From: Ornithinimicrobium sp. INDO-MA30-4
GTDB lineage: Bacteria > Actinomycetota > Actinomycetes > Actinomycetales > Dermatophilaceae
Direction: 5' to 3'
Assembly: GCF_021535045.1 (NCBI RefSeq)
Contig: NZ_CP091056.1
Span: forward strand, 2,480,001-2,544,000
Length of the DNA: 64,000 nt
In this document: positions 39,052 through 47,161 of the stretch, one piece after another
Numbering within the stretch: position 1 is the stretch's first letter
Layout of the letters: the number at the start of each line of letters is the position of its first letter
The notes under the pieces: model-generated
Databases searched by the model: none
What the model saw: only the letters and a program-made list of their open reading frames with translations
What the model was told of the DNA's origin: nothing
Made by a program: the position numbers and the translations under genes

Positions 39052-39890
39052 CCGGAAGCGAGTCCGACGGTTGCCATTATCTCGATCTGCCGAGTCGCGA
39101 GGTCGCTTCCATCTTCCAGAAACCGAACCATGGCATCCTCCGCCGCCCAGCAGGACCAACAGAGAAGAAGTGCAGTCTCAGTCCAAGACACCGGGCGGGG
39201 CGCGGCCGGGACAGGCTGTCCGGACCGTGCTGCCTCGAATATGTACGGTGTCGCACTGGCAATTGCAGCATGCGTTGCTTCGCTGAGTTGGCTGTAAACA
39301 GTGTGCAGGTGTCGTCCGTTGGGCAACCCATCGAACAACCCCTTCGTGGTCCCGAGATTCGGGTACTCCTTACTGCGACTCACGGCGGAGTCGGCGTGAC
39401 TGCTGGCCGCAGCCTGAAGAAGGGCTGCGTTTTCGCCTCCACCGCTGTCGTCAAGTTCCTGTAGATACGCGAGTTGCCGACCCGACCGCTGCTGTGCTCG
39501 ATAGGCGAGCTCACCGACGAAAGAGCCGATCGTGCCCTCATCTGCGGCCTGCGATAGGCGCTGAAGCGCGATGGCATGCTCGATTGCCACTCTGGCGCTC
39601 GCTTGCGCCTCGACGCTGAAATCGTGCTCAATCAGAATGATGACAGCGCGGGCATGCCTAAAAACGATATGCCGCCAGCCGGCGGCCAGGTACGCAGCGG
39701 TACCGTGCCGCGAATCCAGTGCGCGCTCGTGGACAGAAGATGGAGGTGACACCTGTTCAGATAGGGCAGCGATCAATTGATCTGTTCCGACGCCGTTGCC
39801 AAGAACATCTTCAGGTGGATTTTCCTGCAATGCTCTGATTTCCGATGGGAGGTTTGAGAGAAACGCCGTCCATGCCGACTGGGGGTCCAT
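39048..39890 (-). CDS. Uncharacterised helical protein, DUF5677-like
   Basis: Intact 280 residues, no signal peptide and no confident membrane segment. The middle (AVIILIEHDFSVEAQASARV, AIEHAIALQRLSQAADEGTI) recalls DUF5677/DUF6988-type all-helical proteins with a conserved Arg...Glu pair (here ARVAIEH). The C-terminal half contains THAAIASATPYIFEAAR, also of that style, like the SEATH/SxxxH segments of that group. These families have no known activity. First of three leftward unknown genes in the element cargo. Confidence 0.55.
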   Translation of the reverse strand: MDPQSAWTAFLSNLPSEIRALQENPPEDVLGNGVGTDQLIAALSEQVSPPSSVHERALDSRHGTAAYLAAGWRHIVFRHARAVIILIEHDFSVEAQASARVAIEHAIALQRLSQAADEGTIGSFVGELAYRAQQRSGRQLAYLQELDDSGGGENAALLQAAASSHADSAVSRSKEYPNLGTTKGLFDGLPNGRHLHTVYSQLSEATHAAIASATPYIFEAARSGQPVPAAPRPVSWTETALLLCWSCWAAEDAMVRFLEDGSDLATRQIEIMATVGLASG

Positions 39891-39969
39891 GTCTGCTAAG
39901 CCTGATACCCGTTTGAGAGCGAAACCTGCGAATCATCTGGACCCAGCTCGTTGCCCAGATCCCACTCGC

Positions 39970-40874
39970 TCATTTCATTGAAACCTCTGCACGGACCCAG
40001 ATCCGCATCGCAATTGAGGTCGCCTCGCTCCGCAGCACTCGAAACCGTGGGTCTTGCCCGGCCAGACCCATTTCCTGCTCCATCTCGACGATGCGAGCCT
40101 GTGGGTAGCGAGGTCGCGCAACGAACGAGACCTCGCGTGCCTTTACGTTACGAGCTTCGGCGTACGCCTCCACCGAATGGGTTTCACCCTCAGTGTGTTC
40201 GCAGTTGATAGCTCCGCAAAGTGAGCACGCGCCTTCGTCGTCGCGATGAATTTGTTTCGAGTAAAACTCACCCATCTGATGGTCGCAGTCCTCGACCAAC
40301 TGGCCGCAAACGGAGCAGCCGAAGTCGCTCACCAGACCAGCAGATACTCCCATCCTCAGGTGAGAGACCTTGATCGGGCAAGCCGTCCAAAATCCGTCAT
40401 CGCGTAGGACAATGGGACAACCTAGAAGCCCCCGTTGCACGAATGCGGCCCGGTGGATCGCTTCATGGGCAGTCTCCCGAAGGGGATGATCTTCAAGGTA
40501 GTTGAGCGCCGCGACGGCCGCTGAGACTGACTTTGTGATGTGCGGCGCAATGGCGCTGATGGTCTTGCGATCCAGTTCCGCAGCAACTGGCCCCACGCGT
40601 CGCGCTTCTCGTTCTGAATCTTCGACCGCAGGCCTTCATCATTCTCCGCCAACTGCTTAGGAGCGATGGGCATTCTTGCGCCGGAAGGACCAAGAACGTT
40701 AAGAACGTGGGCGTAGGCGTCGTCGGCGTCCTTGAGCGATTCGCGTCCGTGGTGATCTAGGTACCGCTCACGGTTAGGCCCGCCGGATGGGGGTATGGGC
40801 CCGGACTTTAAGACGAGGAGCTTGAAACGCGGACCTCTGCTCTTAGGCACCTCGGTCATCTTCTGTCGCGCCAC
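39970..40874 (-). CDS. Uncharacterised protein with Cys/His zinc-finger-like cluster (frameshifted)
   Basis: About 301 residues when a base is restored near 40578 (DAWGPVAAELDRKTI). The N-terminus is basic (MARQKMTEVPKSRGPRFKLL). The C-terminal half has paired metal-ligand-like motifs: CSVCGQLVEDCDHQMGEFY and CSLCGAINCEHTEG, two CxxC...C-x-H units. The very end (FRVLRSEATSIAMRIWVRAE) looks like a beta strand region. No recognised family. It overlaps the upstream gene by 32 bp, suggesting co-translation. Confidence 0.55.
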
Positions 40875-41355
40875 GGCGGAGGATTCTCAGGGCTTCGAGG
40901 ACCTCTGAGCCGCTACCCTCGATCTGCCAATTCCTAAGGGTCCCGGTCTCCGAGATCAGCACCTTGAGTGGCAGCTGCTCCGCTTGTTCTGTGGTCCAAC
41001 CCTGCAGATCTGCGCGGTGCGCGATGAAGAGACTTACCGTCAGAATGAGCCAGTCATTCGCCAGACTTAGGAAGGCGAGCCCCAAAGACCATGTCTCCGG
41101 ATCGACGCCGAACTCTTGAACGTAGTGTCGCCCACCCTCTGGCTGCGAGAACTCAACCGGCAGGTTCTGAAGACGCGCAGCCTTGGGCAGGTAGCGAACG
41201 TTGTCGGGGTAGTAGAGCTCGACGCGGTCCCTGGTGTTGCTTCCGCCGGATGTACGAGTGGGGATCACGTAAACTCTGCCGACTTCTGTAGCCTGCGGCA
41301 ATGCACCTTGCAGCGGCTCCCACTGGTCGTTCGAGACTCGGGCTGTCATGGGCAC
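40843..41355 (-). CDS. Uncharacterised 170-residue protein
   Basis: Intact. N-terminus MPMTARVSNDQWEPLQGALP. A mixed region (GRHYVQEFGVDPETWS) is followed by a hydrophobic helix LGLAFLSLANDWLILTVSLF, which could be a buried helix rather than a membrane anchor. The C-terminus (LKVLISETGTLRNWQIEGSG, SEVLEALRILRRG) is helical. Likely forms a unit with the zinc-finger-like gene it overlaps. No family recognised. Upstream 41356-41599 contains only a weak dyad (AGAGAT/ATCTCT, 41575-41595). Confidence 0.5.
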   Translation of the reverse strand: MPMTARVSNDQWEPLQGALPQATEVGRVYVIPTRTSGGSNTRDRVELYYPDNVRYLPKAARLQNLPVEFSQPEGGRHYVQEFGVDPETWSLGLAFLSLANDWLILTVSLFIAHRADLQGWTTEQAEQLPLKVLISETGTLRNWQIEGSGSEVLEALRILRRGATEDDRGA

Positions 41356-41599
41356 AGGATACAGAGTAGGAGGCTCGAAGCGGCGCGACAGTGACGATCG
41401 TAGCCGTGATCAAGTGATAGATGGACAATAAGTGGCCTCAATGCGAACCCCCGATTGCTCTTGACCCTCAGGCCCTTAACATGAGACTGGTAGAAATGCT
41501 GGAACATCGCCAAGCTAACTGAATCGGTTGCGCCTAAGTCACCTGCCACAGGGGGTCCAGGTTAGTCACAACTTAGAGATACCGCCAAATCTCTACCGA

Positions 41600-42226
41600 T
41601 TACTTTCCACGTGTCTGCGTCATGATACACATGAGGTACGTCCGAAAAGGTCGTGGTCGGCGGTCGAAAAACTCTACTTTGGGCGAGGTCCGGCTGTTCT
41701 CGAAAATTAGGGTCATAGCGGGACCGGTGCAGTCTTTCGCTACAGAATGAATTAACCCGGAGGTTCGACTATAGTGCACACCTGCGGCTATCTGGGTTTC
41801 GCCCACAACTTCTAATGAAACGCCTTGCCGATTGATTTGAAGTGCCTTCGTAGAATCAGAAGAGCCGCAACTGTACTCGGTGAATTCCTGCGTGCCTGAG
41901 CGCTCTTCGTAGATGCGCTCAGACAGTCTGCCGACCAGTACATGGCTCGTGAAGTTCCATCGATGAGTATGCGGGTCCTCAGCAACTCCAGGCAGATCGG
42001 CACTTGGCCACACATGCACGGCTAATTTCGCCCCATTAGCAGCCATTGCAACCGGGAACTTATAGAACCCGTTGCGGTGCTGAACGGGTAGAGACAGCCC
42101 TGACTGTAGGAAATATCCATTCGCGAGCCACGAGCCAATGGCTTCGCGAGCCTCCAATTGAGAATCTAGATCAACGGAACGAAGCGCCGCCGGTAGTTTT
42201 AGCTCGTCAAATTTGTCTTTGAACAT
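41600..42226 (-). CDS. Cupin-like metal-binding protein of the cyclase cluster
   Basis: Intact 208 residues. The centre reads AVHVWPSADLPGVAEDPHTH, RWNFTSHVLVGRLSERIYEE and later GVHYSRTSGLIHSVAKDCTG. The HTH pair plus a later H...H is the pattern of a cupin/double-stranded beta-helix metal site, such as in cysteine-dioxygenase-like proteins. No enzyme class can be fixed. ATG 42226 directly follows the repaired stop of the cyclase gene (TAG-ATG), so the two are likely translated together. Confidence 0.5.
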   Translation of the reverse strand: MFKDKFDELKLPAALRSVDLDSQLEAREAIGSWLANGYFLQSGLSLPVQHRNGFYKFPVAMAANGAKLAVHVWPSADLPGVAEDPHTHRWNFTSHVLVGRLSERIYEERSGTQEFTEYSCGSSDSTKALQINRQGVSLEVVGETQIAAGVHYSRTSGLIHSVAKDCTGPAMTLIFENSRTSPKVEFFDRRPRPFRTYLMCIMTQTRGK

Positions 42227-43581
42227 CTATTTCGCCCACTTCTCGAAGCTGAATATTCTAACTTGGAACTGCGACTCTTTCGAACCAACTTCCAGGAGTC
42301 CCCGCCAAAGCCATCCAAGACCTTCGAAAAGGTGTCATCGACGTCGAGATCAGCATGAACAGCTAGATAGTGCCGTGAGCCATCAGGCGCAAGAAACCAC
42401 TGATCTAAGAACTCCTCTGGCAATCCTTTCTTAGTCGCTAATGCAAGCCCCTGCTCAATTCTAGCCACATCCACAACAGAAGCACCATCAAACGCCGGCC
42501 TTGCGCTCTCGGGGCCAGCGATCCTCCCGAAAGAATATTGTCCACTGACAATAGCTAACCTGGAGCCGACCCTCAAGTCCGGCTCGCGAATTGCTCCATT
42601 GAGCGCGCTAACTGAAGAAAGGACATTCTCCCACTCATGAAGTAGATCGGCTAAGGCGTTCTGCCAAGGGCGCAACGTCCGAGACGGAAAGCCCGCCAGA
42701 AAACCGTCACCCGCCGTTTGAATCTGGGTAGTGCCTGCTCTTCGCGCCATGCGTTCGAAAGCGAGTAATACACTCCCGCGGAAATGTGTTTCAATTTCGT
42801 TGACCGTAAGGTTGAAGGTATGCATGTTCTCGCGCGTGTATTTAAGAACTTTTCCATAGCCAGCTAAATCACCCACCGCTAAGATGCCCTGCTCGTCATA
42901 GTGGAAAGCGCTGCTAGGCACGGAGATACTTGAATCAGATATGCGCGTCCGCTCTCTCGGATCATCTACTAGTCGCTGAATGTTCGTCATGATGGGCTTA
43001 CCCCAGGGCGAACGGTGGCTTCGACCATGTAGCTGGCTAAATAATTCCGGCGAATCTTCGACATCATCGAGCGGCAGAAACACGAAACCGTGCATGGCTT
43101 CAGGATCAGCTATATTCCTGAGGCAGCTCCGATCAATTGATGTGACTAGAAAACGTTCAATTGAGAACGCCTTTACGACGCTGGGTGTTCTTGGTGAGGA
43201 CTTGATTTCAATAAAGCCCGGTATGCGTGTCAGTTCGACATCACGTAGGCCTAGCGTGTATGCCATCTGTTGGACTTCTGCCTCCAAATCGTAATTGTTG
43301 CAGGTTGATTCAATAAGTCGCTTCAGAGACCCAACGGTAGTAGGAGGCGAAAATTTCATCGGCACAGGAATTGCAAAGTTAGGCAGACACCAGTAGCCGA
43401 CGTCTAAAGCCTCGCCTGGGGATCCTATGAGAGGATAACTTGCCTGTTGCATAACCAGGTAGGTGCGCTCGGCGCCTTCCACTCGCACTGCTAGCTCGAG
43501 CGTAGCAAGATGCCAAACCGCCGCCAGCGTGCCATCGAGTAGCTGACTGTCGGGATGGTCAGCTTCGAATATCTGATACAA
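42227..43581 (-). CDS. Divergent class III nucleotide cyclase (Pycsar-type cyclase candidate)
   Basis: About 452 residues; TTG 43581 follows the upstream stop by 3 bp. Residues 1-225 are an unrecognised N-terminal domain. Residues about 232-400 look like a cyclase homology domain: GILAVGDLAGYGKVLKY (first metal Asp, D238), TTQIQTAGDGFLAGFPS (second metal Asp, D292 in GDG), RVGSRLAIVSGQYSFGRIAG, and FDGASVVDVARIEQGLAL (transition-state Arg, R374; the usual Asn is Asp). An A is missing near 42275. The corrected tail reads ESQFQVRIFSFEKWAK and stops next to the cupin start. No membrane or TIR effector domain is seen nearby. The product could be cAMP, cGMP, cCMP or cUMP. Confidence 0.65.
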
Positions 43582-43584
43582 GGG

Positions 43585-44165
43585 TCACTTGACCATATCG
43601 GGCAGTTCGAGCACGTTGCTCGCAAAGGTGCGTCCACGTACAACCGTATCGCGATTGATGGCAATCTCTTCTAGCCGCGACATAGATATCCAAAGGATGG
43701 TGCTTCAGTTGTTGCTCCAATGCTCCGTGCGCTGCGGTACTCGAAACGGTATCCGGTATAGCTATCTGAGGTCTTCGAAAACTTCAGCGAGTAATTGAGG
43801 CCAATTGCATCGCCTAACTCCAGAGTTCCCCGCGGGAAGACGTTGTTGATATGGTCGTTCAGTGCCTGTTGGTATTCATCGCGCTTGTCTGCCAAAAGGG
43901 CATCAAGCGCCTTCTGGACGTCGAGAAGCGTTGATTCAGTGTCGAGGGCTGAGAGTGCTTTCTTTGTGATGGGGTCGCTATCTAGTATAAGTGACGAATA
44001 TGGAAGCATCCACTGTTTCCACGACCCATCAGCGTGGGGATCTACTAGCAACACGTCATCATCGTCATTGGTCACAACGAAAGCGCATGTCAAGGCTACC
44101 CTGCGCGGCGCAGAATCCCCCAAGGCCTTAGTCGTGTCGTCGTCTTTGGTCCACACTGCGTCCAT
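43585..44165 (-). CDS. NUDIX-like protein of the cyclase cluster (frameshifted)
   Basis: About 193 residues. The N-terminal beta strands read ALTCAFVVTNDDDDVLLVDP, HADGSWKQWMLPYSSLI, as in NUDIX-fold openings. The C-terminus reads FWISMSRLEEIAINRDTVVR, GRTFASNVLELPD after restoring one T near 43692, also NUDIX-like. However the canonical G-x5-E-x7-REUxEExGU box is absent; the intervening part is helical (TLLDVQKALDALLADKRDEY). It may be a catalytically inert or sensor NUDIX fold. It lies between the ParB-like gene and the cyclase, 3 bp before the latter. Confidence 0.45.
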
Positions 44166-44216
44166 CTGCTTCCTGTCTAATATGTTGTTGGTATTGTGCG
44201 GCTGACTATTCCTAAT

Positions 44217-44801
44217 CTATATGTGCGAAGCGAGCCCGTCAATAGTTGAGGCGGAGATGCGGTGTCCGGGACGAAAGAACTGTGGATCGAACGCATCCAT
44301 CAGATTCGGCAGGGAACCGTGTTGTCTACGCTGCTGCATATCACCAATAGCAAGACACGCAGCGGGAGGAGGTTGAGATGAGGAAGTGATTACCGTCCAC
44401 ACGGTGACTTGTTTGGCTGAAGAGGTCATGGCGGCGCGTAGTCTATGAAGTCCGTCTACGACCATGATGCCATCGCGAGTCTGCTCGCAGATGGGTCCGC
44501 AATGCATAGAACTGCCTATTGTTGCAGAGGCTGATGTCTGACTTCTGGGTTCTTGTCTGACACGCACTGGACGAAAGTACTCGATATTCGACTCTAGGTA
44601 GTAGCCCGCATATTCCTGCGCGCTTCTGAGTCGATCCATCGTGTAGCTTGACACGGGAGTCAATAGCACCCGGGGTGACACTGTCTGGAGTTGCGTCTGA
44701 CATGCGCCGCCAATTGGAAAATGGAGTTGGTAGGAAGCCGCCAGAGACTTCGCCATAGCACGAAGTTCATCATCCGCCAGCTGAATCAATGGTCCTGTCA
44801 T
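44217..44801 (-). CDS. ParB/sulfiredoxin-like domain protein of the cyclase cluster
   Basis: Intact 194 residues. GIMVVDGLHRLRAAMTSSAK followed by QVTVWTVI matches the IVDGxHRLxAA...VPVxVV box of ParB/Srx nucleotide-binding domains (CTPases, DndB-like or phage ParB nucleases). The remainder (NLMDAFDPQFFRPGHRISAS) is not recognisable. ATG overlaps the upstream gene by 4 bp, so the set is co-translated. Confidence 0.55.
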   Translation of the reverse strand: MTGPLIQLADDELRAMAKSLAASYQLHFPIGGACQTQLQTVSPRVLLTPVSSYTMDRLRSAQEYAGYYLESNIEYFRPVRVRQEPRSQTSASATIGSSMHCGPICEQTRDGIMVVDGLHRLRAAMTSSAKQVTVWTVITSSSQPPPAACLAIGDMQQRRQHGSLPNLMDAFDPQFFRPGHRISASTIDGLASHI

Positions 44802-45811
44802 TCCTTGCCACCGTAGACCGTGTCTGCCAAATGTTGAGCCGCGACTTGAAGTGCTCTGCTGGTTTGATCAGGTAGTGGTCTCGCCTCAAGAATCTGAGCT
44901 CGCATAAGGCGGTAGAGAGCATCGAAATATTGTCCGGATCGAATGCTCTTCTTGGCCTTAACTATTAGCGCCCACCGGTCGACTGTGCCGTCAGTAGGGG
45001 TAGTTGGCATCCACGTGGGATTTTGTAACACTCCCGTATAGTCGAACAGAATTCTATTTTTAGACCGATGCCGGTTCGGCGCAAACCTAGTAGTGTTAAA
45101 GAAGATGTCAAGGTGGAGGTTTGAGGGTTCGAGACGAACGTTGATGCCCATCCCGTATCCGTCCACAAGTCTTGGCTTCCCGGCTAAGAAGTCTGTCGCC
45201 AGCCAGGATTGAAGTGTTTGGAGCTCGCCTGAAGCGAGTTCCACGAAGACTGGATCGCTACAAATGACGAACAGGTCTACGTCAGAGTCCGTCTGTGGCT
45301 TACCGGCTCCGTGTGACCCGCCCAGGGCTAGCCCTAGTATGCCGTGCTGCTCCGCTCCGCGATCGAAGATTTGACTGACTATGGGTGGGAGATCATTCAT
45401 TGAATCTTCCCTATCACGAAGCGCGCTTCGTTTGCTGACCTGCCGGCATCCCACTGGAGGGCTGGTGGTTTCTGCGCAGGCGCGGTTATCATTGCCATTC
45501 AGCTTGTCTTTTAAAAGTCTGAGTGCCACACCACGACGTCGTATGGTGTTTTCGCTGTAGCCTCGGCGGCGAAGCAAGATCGTGTATTGGCGGACGTCCT
45601 TATCGGATATAGCGAAAACGTCCTTCTCTTGCTTGACTGCCCACTCAAACCAATCCTGGATATCCCCCCAGTACGCGCGCGCAGTGTTGTAGCCATAGTC
45701 AAGCAAGAGGTCCTCGCGTAGGTCGAAGAACCGTTGCCACGACTCGGGGATCTCGTCCGGGTAGGCAGGCGCGAAGTCCATCTCGCTTTCCGGATACCTG
45801 CTACCCCTCAT
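44798..45811 (-). CDS. Nucleotidyltransferase with N-terminal recombinase core-binding-like domain
   Basis: Open frame of 337 codons with two unrelated parts. Residues 10-105 (ESWQRFFDLREDLLLDYGYN, TARAYWGDIQDWFEWAVKQE, IRRRGVALRLLKDKL) look like the SAM-like core-binding domain of tyrosine recombinases, with no catalytic domain. From about residue 138 (internal ATG 45400, MNDLPPIVSQIF) follows a minimal nucleotidyltransferase fold: LGLALGGSHGAGKPQTDSDV, DLFVICSDP carrying GS...DxD. It may be a true fusion or two genes read through. First gene of the five-gene cluster; the start region faces the transfer module. Confidence 0.6.
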   Translation of the reverse strand: MRGSRYPESEMDFAPAYPDEIPESWQRFFDLREDLLLDYGYNTARAYWGDIQDWFEWAVKQEKDVFAISDKDVRQYTILLRRRGYSENTIRRRGVALRLLKDKLNGNDNRACAETTSPPVGCRQVSKRSALRDREDSMNDLPPIVSQIFDRGAEQHGILGLALGGSHGAGKPQTDSDVDLFVICSDPVFVELASGELQTLQSWLATDFLAGKPRLVDGYGMGINVRLEPSNLHLDIFFNTTRFAPNRHRSKNRILFDYTGVLQNPTWMPTTPTDGTVDRWALIVKAKKSIRSGQYFDALYRLMRAQILEARPLPDQTSRALQVAAQHLADTVYGGKE

Positions 45812-45831
45812 GCCTGTGGATAGTAGTGCCT

Positions 45832-45873
45832 AGACCCCGGTTTGTGTCGGAATCCGACTGGGACACAGGGTCT
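45832..45873. promoter_or_regulatory. Imperfect palindrome between cargo and transfer module
   Basis: AGACCC (45832-45837) and TGTGTC (45843-45848) pair with the adjacent GACACA (45862-45867) and GGGTCT (45868-45873), with a 5-nt bulge on the left arm. The loop contains the dyad CGGAATCCG. It lies in the 190-bp gap between the divergent cargo operon and accessory genes. It is a candidate operator, origin of transfer or replication origin for the element's relaxase. Confidence 0.4.
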
Positions 45874-46001
45874 TGGTGTTATCACGCTTATGCTTGCAAC
45901 CTCCTGACCAGGCGTTTTAGCGTCGTTCTCATCACCTTCGCTTCAGAAAGGTGGTCCGAACGGCAGTCGGCGTACTGCTCCTTGGCCAGGAGGCTAGCCC
46001 C

Positions 46002-46322
46002 ATGTCCCAGATCCAGCCCTACACCTCGAACTCCAGCCCCGCACTTTTCTCGCGTCAGTCTCGTGAGGTCTCGCGCATCGTCAACCGCAGCGAACTGGCG
46101 GTCATCAAGACCGCGGCAGCCGCTCACGAAGCGGATGCTCGGCTAGATGCCATCGACCATATTGCTGGCCGGGCGATGCAAGGCGTCGCAATGGTCAGCC
46201 AGCTAGAGCAACAGTTGGCCCAGACAGTCCCCATCGCCGCTAGCCGCTTGCAGGCCGTCGGTGACATCCACGCCCTCGCCAGTGTCAACGAACTCAACGG
46301 CTTCTCTCGGCGGTTGAAGTGA
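46002..46322 (+). CDS. Small conserved element protein
   Basis: 106 residues from ATG 46002 with AGGAGG at about 45988. SREVSRIVNRSELAVIKTAA, AHEADARLDAIDHIAGRAMQ and VAASRL-like IAASRLQAVGDIHALA are typical of a small helical protein common in actinobacterial mobile elements, next to the relaxase and coupling ATPase. Function unknown. Ends overlapping the next start (TGA/GTG). Confidence 0.65.
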   Translation: MSQIQPYTSNSSPALFSRQSREVSRIVNRSELAVIKTAAAAHEADARLDAIDHIAGRAMQGVAMVSQLEQQLAQTVPIAASRLQAVGDIHALASVNELNGFSRRLK

Positions 46323-46567
46323 GTACCTCCGACGCGGTCATTGGTGGCATCGGCGTGGTGCTGCTCATCGTGGCCATTGCGGGGCTTGCGTTCCTACTCT
46401 GCATCCCCATTCGCTCCGACCTGCGCCGCCGCGCCAATCAGCGTGAGCGTCTGCTGAGCGAAGCCCGTGTACAGATGCACACCCATGAAGCCATGAGCCG
46501 CTTGTACGAAGTCGCCCGCCAGGCCCAGAGCCAGCGTCCACGCTCACGGAACGACTCGTTGTGGTGA
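46319..46567 (+). CDS. Small membrane protein of the transfer module
   Basis: 82 residues. One strong N-terminal membrane helix (VIGGIGVVLLIVAIAGLAFLL), followed by a basic cytoplasmic helix (RSDLRRRANQRERLLSEAR). GTG 46319 overlaps the previous stop by 4 bp. Probably one of a set of three small element proteins. No family name known to me. Confidence 0.6.
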   Translation: MSTSDAVIGGIGVVLLIVAIAGLAFLLCIPIRSDLRRRANQRERLLSEARVQMHTHEAMSRLYEVARQAQSQRPRSRNDSLW

Positions 46568-46745
46568 CCGCGGACCAGGGCGCTGGATCGATCGACTGGT
46601 CGGTGCCTGCTTCGGGCTCCTGCTCGCAGCGATGGCGCTCTGGTTCGCGGTCGAGATAGTCCAGTCGATCTGGCTGTGGCTGGCCGGATCGGCAGCGGTC
46701 GTTTCGTTGGTCTGGATCGGCATTTGGCGACGGACTCGCTGGTGA
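46564..46745 (+). CDS. Small two-helix membrane protein (frame broken near start)
   Basis: GTG 46564 overlaps the previous stop (GTGA). With one G restored near 46572 the frame reads GRWIDRLVGACFGLLLAAMA, LWFAVEIVQSIWLWLAGSAA, VVSLVWIGIWRRTRW and stops at 46745, giving about 60 residues with two membrane helices. Supported by codon pattern and tight spacing, not by a named family. Confidence 0.5.
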
Positions 46746-46775
46746 ATTTCGGCAGGGGTAGGGCTGTTCCGGTCG

Positions 46776-46865
46776 CTGTTGTGGAATAGGCAAACTCTCT
46801 TGACCGTCCCGGATCGTGGACGCATAGTGAAGCACAAGCCATTGTCCCGAATGTTGGACACATAG
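46776..46865 (+). promoter_or_regulatory. Repeated operator-like sites upstream of the transfer operon
   Basis: Two 22-bp near-direct repeats, GTCCCGGATCGTGGACGCAT (starting 46806) and GTCCCGAATGTTGGACACAT (starting 46844), match at 18 of 22 positions. Each contains GTCC-N8-GGAC. Further left, CTGTTGTGGAATAG (46776-46789) is repeated exactly at 52402-52415, upstream of the XRE repressor gene. Shared control by the element's XRE/ImmA pair is inferred. Confidence 0.5.
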
Positions 46866-46909
46866 GCGGAAAACCCCATTAACGCAGTAACCACCGAAAG
46901 GAGGGTCTA

Positions 46910-47161
46910 ATGATCATACCCAAAAACAGTGAAGACCTAAGTAAGAACCACGACTTCAAGAGCGCTCGTCGCCAGACCCGCAAGCGTGTACCTCGATCTG
47001 TCTCTCGCCCTCAGCGACGAGGTAACGATCGGCACCTGAGCGTGCGCGGCGAACTACGCAAGCAACCCGACACCGGTCGCATCGCCGAGGCGCTCGTCGC
47101 GTGGGCCATCGCCCAGGCCGAAGCCGAGGCTGCTCAGCAGCAGGAGCCGACCAATGATTGA
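46910..47161 (+). CDS. Small basic element protein
   Basis: 83 residues with a very strong Shine-Dalgarno (AAAGGAGGG, about 46899-46907). The N-terminus is rich in Lys/Arg (KSARRQTRKRVPRSVSRPQR). The C-terminus is an Ala/Glu helix (RIAEALVAWAIAQAEAEAAQ). It overlaps the coupling ATPase start. It may bind DNA as a relaxosome accessory, inferred only from charge and position. Confidence 0.6.
   Translation: MIIPKNSEDLSKNHDFKSARRQTRKRVPRSVSRPQRRGNDRHLSVRGELRKQPDTGRIAEALVAWAIAQAEAEAAQQQEPTND

Noticed and set aside
42199-42300. Cyclase C-terminus as sequenced (ending TNLTS with overlap into the cupin gene)
   Set aside because: Restoring one A gives an aromatic-rich tail and a stop abutting the cupin ATG, which is more natural than a 28-bp out-of-frame overlap.
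41600-45811. Calling the cyclase cassette a confirmed Pycsar or CBASS system
   Set aside because: No TM, TIR, phospholipase or Cap4-type effector is recognisable, and the nucleotidyltransferase looks like the minimal MNT type rather than a CD-NTase. Only similarity of the cyclase domain supports the link.
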